64,000 bases of DNA from assembly GCA_026392455.1 (NCBI GenBank), contig JAPLCB010000009.1:434001-498000 (forward strand). The letters are read 5' to 3'. Within the stretch, counting starts at the first letter, position 1, and each line of letters starts with the position of its first letter. A program made the translations under genes and the position numbers. Below the pieces are notes generated by a model that saw nothing but the letters and a program-made list of their open reading frames with translations, was not told the origin of the DNA and did no database searches. The DNA comes from Propionibacteriales bacterium (GTDB lineage: Bacteria; Actinomycetota; Actinomycetes; Propionibacteriales; Nocardioidaceae). This document shows positions 9,201 to 17,134 of this stretch, piece by piece.

Positions 9201-10171
9201 CAGCACGTTCCTTTCTGCTTGCACACCAACGGATCCGGTACCACGCTGTCGATCGATCCACTGAGCCACGGTCCGTCTCCGAACGCATTGGCGAGGTAGC
9301 GCACCGCGGGACCCAAGAGACTGATCCCTGAGCGCAGCGTCCGATCCTGTCGGCGCAACGTCGCTAGAACTTCGTTGATACTGCTCAAGGCATGGCTCAG
9401 TTCTTGATCTGTCGTCCCGACCGTCCGGATCACTGAGTCCGAGAGCGCTGTCGTTTTCACGAGAAGTCCGTGGATCTCTGACCTACGTGTGCGGATCTCA
9501 TCGAGCACCTGGGTCGATTGGATCAGGAGTTGCACCAGGTCCCCGCTGCCCGCATTGACCTCGTGCACCAGCCCTCGGGCAGCCGTCAACAGTTCGCCGA
9601 TCTGGTTGCTGCGACTCGCGATCACGTCAGATGCCGCAGCGATCCCTTTCAGAGCCGGGCCGAACTCCGTCCTACTGCCCTCCATCGCGTCGCTCACGGC
9701 AGTAAGCGCCCGGGCGATACCCGGGGCATCCAACTTGCCAGCGATTCCGCTGGCGCTGTCGATGACATCCTGCAGGTTGTACGGAACGGAGGTCCGATCG
9801 CTCGCGATGGTGTCGTTCTGAAGATCGCCGGATCCTTGAGGATCAAGGGCCAGGTAGTGGGTACCAAGCAACGTCCCGACCCGGACCGCTGCGGTGGTGT
9901 CGCGACCGAGCTGAACACCAGAATCCACCCCGAACTCGACAACAACATCTTGCGGGCCGAGCGTGATCGACCGCACCCGGCCGACTAGTACGCCAGCGAC
10001 CTGGACGTCCTCTCCTGCGCGTAGCCCTCCGGTGTTCGCGAGATGCGCGGTGTAGGAGCGCTCGCCCCAATGAACAGTGGAGAGCACCGTGACGACGACG
10101 GCGAGCACCACCAGAGCGCCGAGGGCGGCGAAACCAATGCGGCGCGGATCCTGTTGGGAGAGTGACTTCAT
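9200..10171 (-). CDS. mceC: Mce family protein, MceC position
   Basis: Third Mce subunit, 323 residues, start ATG at 10171 overlapping the mceB stop as ATGA. The N-terminal transmembrane segment (about residues 12-31) is followed by the Mce domain with LRAGEDVQVAGVLVGRVRSI and VGTLLGTHYLALDPQG. The helical C-terminal half ends in a short Cys-containing tail (PLVCKQKGTC), as in many MceB/MceC proteins. Likely role: one of six components of the heteromeric import conduit. Confidence 0.9.
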   Translation of the reverse strand: MKSLSQQDPRRIGFAALGALVVLAVVVTVLSTVHWGERSYTAHLANTGGLRAGEDVQVAGVLVGRVRSITLGPQDVVVEFGVDSGVQLGRDTTAAVRVGTLLGTHYLALDPQGSGDLQNDTIASDRTSVPYNLQDVIDSASGIAGKLDAPGIARALTAVSDAMEGSRTEFGPALKGIAAASDVIASRSNQIGELLTAARGLVHEVNAGSGDLVQLLIQSTQVLDEIRTRRSEIHGLLVKTTALSDSVIRTVGTTDQELSHALSSINEVLATLRRQDRTLRSGISLLGPAVRYLANAFGDGPWLSGSIDSVVPDPLVCKQKGTC

Positions 10172-11184
10172 GGTCGGCAGACCTTCGATGACGGCAGGCC
10201 AGGCGTCGTAGAAAGGAGGGTGGGCCCTTGTCGCAGAGCGATTCGACAGACGTAGATGTTCGCCGCGTTTTGGTAGGAGGTGACCCGACCGAGGAGGGCA
10301 ATCATCAACGGGAAGCTCGTCACCGCACCCTCGACCGAACGGACATTGGTGGCAAACATGCCTGCGCTCTCGTTCAGGCTTCGGATCATGCTGGTCGTCG
10401 GGTCCTCGGCCTCGGCGAACAAGGCGGCGGTCGAGGTCAGCATCCGGTCGATGTCGGCGACCGACCGACCAATTGACTGGCGTTGTCGCGCAAGGCCGGA
10501 CATCACCGAGCGGAGATCACGCACGACAGTGCGAACCTGGCCACCTTGAGAGCCGAGGTCCTGCAAGACCGGGGTGAGGTTGACCAGGACGGAGTTGAGC
10601 ACCTGGTCGCGGTCGGCGACGAAGCTGGTCAGCCGTGTCGTTTCGGCAAGCAGTTGCTCGACGGTCCCGCCTTCGCCCTGCATCACTTGCACGATGGTCC
10701 GCGCCAGCTCGTTCACCGCGGCTGGTTTGAGGACGTCAAAAAGCGGCTTGAACCCGTTCAGCAATGAGGTCAGGTCGAACCCGGGGTCGGTCCGGGACAG
10801 CGGAACCGTCGCTCCCGGCTTGACCGGATCACCAAGTTTGGGTCCCTGCTGGAGAGAGACATAGCGCTGCCCGAGCAGGTTCTGATAGCGAATGACCAGT
10901 GTCGTCGAGTCGAGCAATGGCTGTGTGTGCAGGAGGCTGAACGCCACCCGGGCATGCCGCCCGTCGACCTGGATCCCGGTGATCTTGCCGACTTGAACCC
11001 CCGCGACCCGGACGTTGTCGCCGACGCGGAGCCCGCTGACGTCTCGGAAGTCCGCGGAGTAGTTGACTTGCGCCCCACCACGGACCCGGTCCTGCATAGT
11101 GGAGTAGATGATGTTGAACGCCAGCAAGGAGATCAATGCGACGACAACCAGCTTGATCGTGGTACTCCTCAGACCCTTCACCAT
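10168..11184 (-). CDS. mceB: Mce family protein, MceB position
   Basis: Second Mce subunit, 338 residues. After MVKGLRSTTIK comes a transmembrane segment (residues 10-28), then the Mce domain (LRVGDNVRVAGVQVGKITGI and YQNLLGQRYVSLQQG). The C-terminal helical region ends in the MceB-type patch SYQNAANIYVCRIALRQG and KVCRP. It starts 4 nt after the mceA stop. The order A-B-C-D-E-F with two YrbE genes upstream matches canonical mce loci. Confidence 0.9.
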   Translation of the reverse strand: MVKGLRSTTIKLVVVALISLLAFNIIYSTMQDRVRGGAQVNYSADFRDVSGLRVGDNVRVAGVQVGKITGIQVDGRHARVAFSLLHTQPLLDSTTLVIRYQNLLGQRYVSLQQGPKLGDPVKPGATVPLSRTDPGFDLTSLLNGFKPLFDVLKPAAVNELARTIVQVMQGEGGTVEQLLAETTRLTSFVADRDQVLNSVLVNLTPVLQDLGSQGGQVRTVVRDLRSVMSGLARQRQSIGRSVADIDRMLTSTAALFAEAEDPTTSMIRSLNESAGMFATNVRSVEGAVTSFPLMIALLGRVTSYQNAANIYVCRIALRQGPTLLSTTPGLPSSKVCRP

Positions 11185-11188
11185 CAGG

Positions 11189-12250
11189 TCAGCACCTCCC
11201 CCGTCGATTGCCGACCGTTGGGCAGTCCGCTGCGGTGTAGTACCCCGGCCCGAGAACCGTGATCCCGGCCTTCAGGACAATGCCGTTCGGCCCGATGACC
11301 TGAGGGATCCTGGTTGCCAGGGTGTAGTTGGCTCCGAATGATCCGATGATCCCCAGCTCCCTGTTGTCGTAGGTGGCGTCAATGACGCCGTCGGCCTGCC
11401 GGATACCGCGCACGAGCGCATCGCCGTGGCGTTGCAGGAACTGGTTCGACAATCCCGTGAGTCCAAGACCCGCGCTGAGCAGGCCCGCAAGAGAACCCTG
11501 TTGCTCGCTAAGCGTGCGCGCCGTGACGAGTCCGTCCGCGATCGTCGTCATGAGCTGCGGGGCGATCGCTTGAGCGGTCTCCAGGTTCGTCGCCAGGAGG
11601 TCGATGTCGTCCGCGAGGACCGGGAATCGCTGGAGATAGCGGCCCAGCAACGAATTGGCCAGGTCGATGGAGCGTCCAAGTTGCGCACCGCGCCCGTCAA
11701 GGGCCTGCGAGATCGACGTCAACGCTACCTGCAACTTCGCTGGCCCGAGCGCTTTGACGAGGCCGTCGATACTGTCGAGGCCCTTCTGCAACTCCACCGT
11801 CGCCTGAGTCCGGTCCTGGGCCAGGATGGCCCCCGTGCTCAGCGCAGACCCACTCTTTCTGCCGGGCACGGTGAGGTCGACGTAGGACGTGCCGAAGACG
11901 GTCGCCGGCAGTACGCGAGCGACGACATTGGAGGGAACAGAACCGATCTCGGTCTTCTCCAGGGTGAGCTCGACCCGTGCTCCGCCCACTCGAGGATCGA
12001 TTCCGGTCACCTTGCCGATGATCGCGCCGTGGTACTTCACATCTGATCCCAGACCCAGCGAGCCCCCGATATCGTCGAGGACGGCCTGGACCCTAGGCGC
12101 CTGGGAGAATCGTCCCTGGGCATTAGCGAAGAGCAGGGCCATGCCCAACGCAGTGGCCATCACCGCCACCAAGCCTCGAAGGGCCATCTCACGGCGGGTG
12201 CGGTCACGCCGAGTTGACCGGTCGCAGAAGAATCCCATCGCGCGAATCAT
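11189..12250 (-). CDS. mceA: Mce family protein, MceA position
   Basis: First Mce subunit, 353 residues. ATG at 12250 overlaps the yrbE stop as ATGA; the upstream in-frame start at 12283 would run into yrbE and is rejected. A basic N-terminus (CDRSTRRDRTRRE) precedes a transmembrane segment at about residues 23-42. The Mce domain shows LGLGSDVKYHGAIIGKVTGI and LPATVFGTSYVDL, the latter typical of MceA. The C-terminus carries LGPGYYTAADCPTVG. It is expected to bind or channel the hydrophobic substrate together with MceB-F. Confidence 0.9.
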   Translation of the reverse strand: MIRAMGFFCDRSTRRDRTRREMALRGLVAVMATALGMALLFANAQGRFSQAPRVQAVLDDIGGSLGLGSDVKYHGAIIGKVTGIDPRVGGARVELTLEKTEIGSVPSNVVARVLPATVFGTSYVDLTVPGRKSGSALSTGAILAQDRTQATVELQKGLDSIDGLVKALGPAKLQVALTSISQALDGRGAQLGRSIDLANSLLGRYLQRFPVLADDIDLLATNLETAQAIAPQLMTTIADGLVTARTLSEQQGSLAGLLSAGLGLTGLSNQFLQRHGDALVRGIRQADGVIDATYDNRELGIIGSFGANYTLATRIPQVIGPNGIVLKAGITVLGPGYYTAADCPTVGNRRGRC

Positions 12251-13119
12251 CCCGAGATCCGGAATCCGGGGTCGCCGCCCCACATGAGCACGGTCATGAT
12301 CATGTCGAGCACCACGACCGCGACGATGCTGGCGCGAATCGCCTTACCGGTCGCTTCGCCGACGGCCTGCGGCCCGCCACTGACCCGGAACCCATACCAG
12401 GTGTGGATCAACCCGATGAAGAGGCCGAAAACGATCACCTTGATCACCGAATACAGCACGTCGCGAGATTGGAGGAAGGCGACAAAATAGTGATCGAACT
12501 GTCCTGGCGACTGCCCGAAGAGCAGGACGACAGTGACCTCGGAGGCGATGTAGGAACCGAGCAGTCCGATGAGGTAGAGGGGAACGATCGCGACGGTTGT
12601 CGCGAGCACCCGCGTACTGACCAGGTACTTCATCGGCGGTACCGCCATCACCTCGAGAGCATCGATCTCCTCGCTGATGCGCATCGAGCCGATCTGAGCC
12701 GTGAACCGGCATCCGATCTGCGATGCCAAGGCGAGGGCGGCAACCAACGGTGCAAGTTCACGGGTGTTCGCAGTCGCAGAGATGAATCCGACAAGCGGGG
12801 AGAGGCCGACCAACTCGAGCCCGTTGAACCCCTCGATTCCTAGCGACGTCCCCGCAGAGATCGACAAGAGCACCATCACGCCGATGGTCCCCCCGCCGAC
12901 GATCAGCGCCCCGGTGCCCCACGCAATGTCGGAGAGCTGACGCAGGCATTCGTCACGATAGCGACGGATCGTGTCGGGAACATCGGTAAGCGCCGTCAGA
13001 GAGAACTCGAAGAAGTCCCCGAAGGACGCGAGGACAGTCATGGCCCAGTTCAGCGTCCCGGCTACGGCGCTCTCGGCGGCGACCCGCACGGCTGATGACG
13101 ACTCAAGGGTCGACGACAT
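12247..13119 (-). CDS. yrbEB: YrbE/MlaE family ABC permease, second copy
   Basis: Integral membrane permease of 290 residues, MlaE/YrbE fold with about five transmembrane segments. The cytoplasmic coupling motif region is visible as GSMRISEEIDALEVMAVPP, the MlaE EExDAL signature. ATG at 13119 overlaps the previous yrbE stop as TGATG. Two YrbE proteins should form a heterodimer that docks an MceG/Mkl-type ATPase. No such ATPase gene is in the window, as is usual because MceG is shared and encoded elsewhere. Confidence 0.92.
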   Translation of the reverse strand: MSSTLESSSAVRVAAESAVAGTLNWAMTVLASFGDFFEFSLTALTDVPDTIRRYRDECLRQLSDIAWGTGALIVGGGTIGVMVLLSISAGTSLGIEGFNGLELVGLSPLVGFISATANTRELAPLVAALALASQIGCRFTAQIGSMRISEEIDALEVMAVPPMKYLVSTRVLATTVAIVPLYLIGLLGSYIASEVTVVLLFGQSPGQFDHYFVAFLQSRDVLYSVIKVIVFGLFIGLIHTWYGFRVSGGPQAVGEATGKAIRASIVAVVVLDMIMTVLMWGGDPGFRISG

Positions 13120-13946
13120 CAGCCAAGGCCTTGGGGAACGAGCATGATGTATGCCTGGGTCAGACCTGTGTTGATCACGGCGAGCAGGATCACGCTGAGT
13201 ACTACCGCCTGATTGACCGCGTCTGCCACACCTTTGGGGCCGCCGGAGGCACTCAATCCCTTGTGCGCAGCCACGGTCGTCGCCACGAACCCGAACAACG
13301 CGGCCTTGAACTCGGCGAGCCAGAGGTCCGAGGTCTGCGAGAAGGCTACAAAGGACCCGATGTAGGAGCCCGAGGAGATCGTGCCCTTCCCCACATTGAG
13401 CAGGAAGCCTGTTGCCATGGCGGTGAAGGCGACGATGACGTTCAGCAGCAGAGCGACAGCGACGGTCGCGGCAACACGGGGCGCGACCAGTCTCTGGACG
13501 GGATTGATGCCCATGACCTTCATCGCGTCGATCTCTTCTCGGACGGTACGCGCCCCGAGGTCCGCGCATACCGCCGAGCCGATCGCACCGGCAATGATGA
13601 GCGAGGTGACCAACGGTGCGGCTTGCCGAAGCACACCGATCCCATTCACGGCGCCGGAGAACGAGGTGGCACCGATCGAGTTGGCCACGGCTCCGATCTG
13701 GACCGAGGTGATGATCCCGAACGGGATCGCAACCAGGATCGTCGGCATCATGGCAACCCGGACCATGAACCAGGCTTGAAGCAGGAACTCGGACCAGGAA
13801 AAGCGACGTCCGATGATGTCCGAAACGAGGAAGGTAACCGACTCGACGGCGAGGACGACCAGCATCCCGCTTGTCGCGACGCCGGCATCGAAGCGACCCT
13901 TAAGGTCTGCGCCCACTCGCCTTCCGGCCATCACCGGACTGCTCAT
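13119..13946 (-). CDS. yrbEA: YrbE/MlaE family ABC permease, first copy
   Basis: Permease of 275 residues, partner of the next gene. The MlaE-type motif VREEIDAMKVMGINPVQRL is present, with hydrophobic segments on both sides. ATG at 13946 overlaps the fadD stop as ATGA; an upstream in-frame extension to 14336 lies inside fadD and is not coding. The fadD-yrbE-yrbE-mceA order is that of the mycobacterial mce1 locus (fadD5-yrbE1A-yrbE1B-mce1A). Confidence 0.92.
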   Translation of the reverse strand: MSSPVMAGRRVGADLKGRFDAGVATSGMLVVLAVESVTFLVSDIIGRRFSWSEFLLQAWFMVRVAMMPTILVAIPFGIITSVQIGAVANSIGATSFSGAVNGIGVLRQAAPLVTSLIIAGAIGSAVCADLGARTVREEIDAMKVMGINPVQRLVAPRVAATVAVALLLNVIVAFTAMATGFLLNVGKGTISSGSYIGSFVAFSQTSDLWLAEFKAALFGFVATTVAAHKGLSASGGPKGVADAVNQAVVLSVILLAVINTGLTQAYIMLVPQGLG

Positions 13947-15484
13947 TGAGAAACGCCTTCGCGCTCTGAATATTGAAGTCGGAGCTCTCGTTTGAGAATC
14001 TTGCCGGCCCCGGAGATCGGGAGCTCGGAGACGAAGTCGACACTGCGCGGTGCCTTGTAGCCGGCGATGAGGCCCTTGGTGAATTCGCGAAGTTCTTCGG
14101 CCGTCACGTCGGCACCTGGCGCCTGGACGACCACAGCGTGCACCCGCTCGCCCCACTCGTCGTCCGGCAGACCGATGACCGCGGATTGCAGGACGGCTGG
14201 GTGCTGGGACAACGCGGACTCGACCTCGGCGGAATAGACGTTCTCCCCGCCACTGATGATCATGTCCTTGATCCGGTCGACGACGAAGAGGTAGCCATCC
14301 TCGTCCATGTACCCGCCGTCGCCGGTATGCATCCATCCGTCACGAAGGACAGCGGACGTCTCCTCGGGCCTGTTCCAGTAGCCCTGCATGACGTTGCCTC
14401 CGCGAACGCACACTTCTCCGACAACACCGGGCGGACAGACCGCTCCGAAAGGATCACGGACTTGAACTTCGGCATTCACAGCGGCTCGGCCCGCTGCTCT
14501 CAAGTACGGACCGTGGTGGTCCTCCGGCAGCAGCAGGGTCGCCAAGGGAGCGAGCTCAGTCATTCCGTAGGCCTGTGCCAACCGAACATCGGGAAGGAGT
14601 GCCATGGTCCGCTGCAGCACTCCCTCGGAGATCACCGATCCGCCGTACAGGATGTGATCGAGCGACGAGAGGTCGTAGGAAGATACCTCCGGGAAGTCGA
14701 CGAGCATCTGAATCATCGTCGGCACTAGGAGTACGTCTGTGACCTCGTGAGCTTGGACTGCCTCGCAGACGACCTTGGGGTCGAAGAACGGGACCATGAC
14801 GTGGCGCCCACCGACCATGACTTGCCCGCACCAGGCGGCGAGATCCGCCAGGTGGAACATCGGCGCAGCGTGCAGCAGCACAGCTCCAGAAGACAGGAGT
14901 GCGCCGGAGGCCACGGCACCGAAGGCTGACGTGACCAGGTTGGTGTGCGAAAGCATCACGCCTTTGGGGAAACCAGTGGTGCCGCCGGTGTAGAACAGTC
15001 CAGCCAGCGCGTCGCCCGCTCGCCGGGCGTCCTCGATCGGCGAGTTCTCCGCGAGCAGGTCCTCGTAGGCCAGCATCCCTTCCGGTGTCGGACCGTCCCC
15101 GCAGTGCACCACGGTCGTGAGCGCCTCGCACTGCGCCTGCAGGGTGGGGACCATCGGGGCGAATGCGTCGTCGACGAGCATGATCCGGGTGTCGGAATCG
15201 TTGATCGAATAGGCGATCTCAGTTGGACTCCACCGGATGTTGACCGGGTTGAGGACCGCGTCAGCCCACGGCACCGCCAGCAGGTACTCGGCGTAACGAT
15301 CGCTGTTCAAGGACAGCATCGCGACTCGATCGCCGGGACCGACACCAAGCCCTTGGAGGGCTCCGGCGAAACGGGCGACCCGATCTCCGTGCTCGCGGAA
15401 CGTGCGGACTCGATCGCCAAAGACAGTCGCCACCGCATCCGGCGTGTTCCGCACCGAGCGATGGAGTCCTTGGGTGAGATACAT
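13943..15484 (-). CDS. Fatty-acyl-CoA synthetase (AMP-forming), FadD type
   Basis: Acyl-adenylate/CoA ligase of 513 residues that activates a carboxylic acid with ATP and CoA. The AMP-binding P-loop is YTGGTTGFPKGVMLSH; later motifs are YGMTE, DRIKDMIISGGENVYSAEVE and the C-terminal catalytic lysine in GAGKILKREL. It is the first gene of the mce operon, so it likely activates the imported compound. ATG at 15484 lies about 26 nt after the predicted transcription start. Regulation is probably by the divergent TetR through the operators at 15496-15547. Confidence 0.93.
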   Translation of the reverse strand: MYLTQGLHRSVRNTPDAVATVFGDRVRTFREHGDRVARFAGALQGLGVGPGDRVAMLSLNSDRYAEYLLAVPWADAVLNPVNIRWSPTEIAYSINDSDTRIMLVDDAFAPMVPTLQAQCEALTTVVHCGDGPTPEGMLAYEDLLAENSPIEDARRAGDALAGLFYTGGTTGFPKGVMLSHTNLVTSAFGAVASGALLSSGAVLLHAAPMFHLADLAAWCGQVMVGGRHVMVPFFDPKVVCEAVQAHEVTDVLLVPTMIQMLVDFPEVSSYDLSSLDHILYGGSVISEGVLQRTMALLPDVRLAQAYGMTELAPLATLLLPEDHHGPYLRAAGRAAVNAEVQVRDPFGAVCPPGVVGEVCVRGGNVMQGYWNRPEETSAVLRDGWMHTGDGGYMDEDGYLFVVDRIKDMIISGGENVYSAEVESALSQHPAVLQSAVIGLPDDEWGERVHAVVVQAPGADVTAEELREFTKGLIAGYKAPRSVDFVSELPISGAGKILKRELRLQYSEREGVSQ

Positions 15485-15495
15485 GGGCTTCCAAT

Positions 15496-15547
15496 CTGTT
15501 GACAGTTCGCCAACAGATCATGACCGCCTGTTAGCATTCTGTCAACG
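15496..15547 (-). promoter_or_regulatory. Promoter with paired operators for the fadD-mce-icmF operon
   Basis: On the minus strand TTGACA (15545-15540), a 17-bp spacer and CATGAT (15522-15517) make a good promoter, with a start near 15510. A dyad, ATCTGTTG at 15494-15501 and CAACAGAT at 15511-15518, lies over the start and overlaps the -10. The 21-bp element 15496-15516 (core GTTGAC...GCCAAC) recurs at 21773 and 52585. A second, weaker copy on the minus strand spans about 15529-15547 and includes the -35. GTTGACAG and CTGTCAAC are also exact inverted copies. The layout suits repression by the adjacent TetR. Confidence 0.65.
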
Positions 15548-15589
15548 ATTCGTCGAAGAATGCGACCGAACCCATGAGAAGGTAGGGCG

Positions 15590-16228
15590 ATGACCAGCGA
15601 CCCGAAGACCGAGCCGCACCGTCGCCTCGAACCGGACGCGCGTCGCGAACAGATCCTCGAATGCGCGGTCCGGCTCTTCGGCGAGCGCCCCTACGACGCA
15701 GTGTCGACCGGCGATATCGCGGACGAGGCCGGGGTGACCCGCGGGCTCCTTCATCACTATTTCGGAACCAAGCGCGGGATCTACCTGGAAGTCGTTCGGC
15801 AAATGCTCGCCGAGACTCGGATCGACCTGCAAGCGTCAGATATGACGCCGGTGAGTAGGCCCGGTTCGATCCGCAAGCGCGCCGAGATCGGCGTCGATCA
15901 CTTCCTTGAAGCGGTCAGTCAGCACGGGCGCACGTTCGTCGCGGTGTCTCGCGCCGAAGGGATCGGAACTGACCCGGAGGTCGGAGCGATTCTCGCCCGC
16001 GCCGACGATGTCAGCGCGGGATCCATGATCGCCGCCCTCGGCCTTCCCGACCCAGGCCCCAACTCCCGTGAGTACGCCGTCTTCAGAAGCTATCTGCAGC
16101 TCGTCAAGGGTGCCACGCGTGAATGGGTCCGCGACGGCACCCTGGAGCGTGAGGATGTCCGAGTCCTGCTGGTCGAATCTGTGATCGCGATCGTGCGATC
16201 CGTACTGCCGAAGGTCACCGAGGCCTGA
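15590..16228 (+). CDS. TetR family regulator of the mce/beta-oxidation genes (proposed)
   Basis: TetR regulator of 212 residues. The N-terminal helix-turn-helix spans about residues 18-62 (DARREQILECAVRLFGE ... GDIADEAGVTRGLLHHYFGTKRG) and is followed by a ligand-binding domain of the usual size. ATG at 15590 has GAAGG 8-12 nt upstream. It is divergent from fadD with 105 bp between them, where two copies of the shared 21-bp element lie. It probably represses the mce operon and itself, with an acyl-CoA or pathway intermediate as inducer (inference). Its stop lies 8 nt from the convergent stop of the next gene. Confidence 0.88.
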   Translation: MTSDPKTEPHRRLEPDARREQILECAVRLFGERPYDAVSTGDIADEAGVTRGLLHHYFGTKRGIYLEVVRQMLAETRIDLQASDMTPVSRPGSIRKRAEIGVDHFLEAVSQHGRTFVAVSRAEGIGTDPEVGAILARADDVSAGSMIAALGLPDPGPNSREYAVFRSYLQLVKGATREWVRDGTLEREDVRVLLVESVIAIVRSVLPKVTEA

Positions 16229-16236
16229 TCGGCGCG

Positions 16237-17088
16237 TCAGTAGGTGTAGAACCCGCGGCCCGCCTTCCTGCCTAGCAGACCGGCATCGACCATTCGCTGA
16301 AGGAGGGGTGGTGCGGCATACAGAGGTTCCTTGAACTCCTCGTAAAGAGAATCGGCAACCGATTTGGTGGTGTCCAGCCCGATCAGATCTGCGAGTGCCA
16401 ACGGTCCCTGTGGGTGGGCGGCGCCGAGGACGAGCGCATGATCGATGTCCGGGGCGGTGGCGAACCCGGACTCCAGCATCCGGATCGCCGAAAGTATGAA
16501 CGGAATCAAGAGTGCGTTCACGACGAACCCGGCCCGGTCCTGACAGTCGATCGCATGCTTGCCCAGATCCTCTTCGACGAAGGCACGAGCCCGCTCCGTT
16601 GTGTCCGGGGAAGTCAACAGGCTGGGCACCAGTTCGACGAGGCGCAGGACCGGCACGGGGTTGAAGAAGTGAATCCCGACGACGTTCTCGGGACGAGAGG
16701 TCCCGACCGCGAGCTTCATGATCGGGATCGAGGACGTGTTGGATGCCAGTACCGCCGCCGGGTCCACCAGGACTTGGTCGACACGACTGAACAGATCGAC
16801 CTTCGCTCCCTCGTCTTCCACAATTGCTTCGATCACCAATGCTCGATCAGCCAGGTCGTCGAGGCACTCCGACATCCGGATCCGCCCGAGGACAACGGCC
16901 GCGCTCTCGATCTTGCCCCGGGCCTCTGCACGGGCCAACGATGCTTCCAGGCGTAGGAGGCCCTGATCAGCTGCAGACCGCGATGACTCCACGATCACGA
17001 CATCCTGGCCGGCTCGCGCGCAGACCTCCGCAATCCCGGCTCCCATCAGGCCGCATCCGATCACCCCGACACGGTCGAACGTCGACAC
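16237..17088 (-). CDS. 3-hydroxyacyl-CoA dehydrogenase (3-hydroxybutyryl-CoA dehydrogenase type)
   Basis: NAD(P)-dependent dehydrogenase of 283 residues, the usual size of stand-alone enzymes. The Rossmann motif VIGCGLMGAGIAEVCARAG is near the N-terminus; SNTSSIPI and GIHFFNPVPVLRLVEL carry the catalytic region; GRKAGRGFYTY closes the C-terminal domain. I chose the GTG at 17088 (VSTFDRVG) because it starts just before the Rossmann strand and has GAGGCGAG upstream; the longer frame to 17496 overlaps fadB. It is the last gene of the beta-oxidation operon, 46 nt after fadB. Confidence 0.92.
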   Translation of the reverse strand: MSTFDRVGVIGCGLMGAGIAEVCARAGQDVVIVESSRSAADQGLLRLEASLARAEARGKIESAAVVLGRIRMSECLDDLADRALVIEAIVEDEGAKVDLFSRVDQVLVDPAAVLASNTSSIPIMKLAVGTSRPENVVGIHFFNPVPVLRLVELVPSLLTSPDTTERARAFVEEDLGKHAIDCQDRAGFVVNALLIPFILSAIRMLESGFATAPDIDHALVLGAAHPQGPLALADLIGLDTTKSVADSLYEEFKEPLYAAPPLLQRMVDAGLLGRKAGRGFYTY

Positions 17089-17134
17089 CGGCTCGCCTCG
17101 TCGCGGACTGCCTGGCGCAGCGATATCCACCGAC

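Noticed and set aside
13946-14336. N-terminal extensions of frames for YrbE, Mce, thiolase-neighbour and biotin genes
   Set aside because: Several frames extend upstream into the preceding gene; stop/start overlaps (ATGA, GTGA, TGATG) and ribosome sites support the shorter starts used here.
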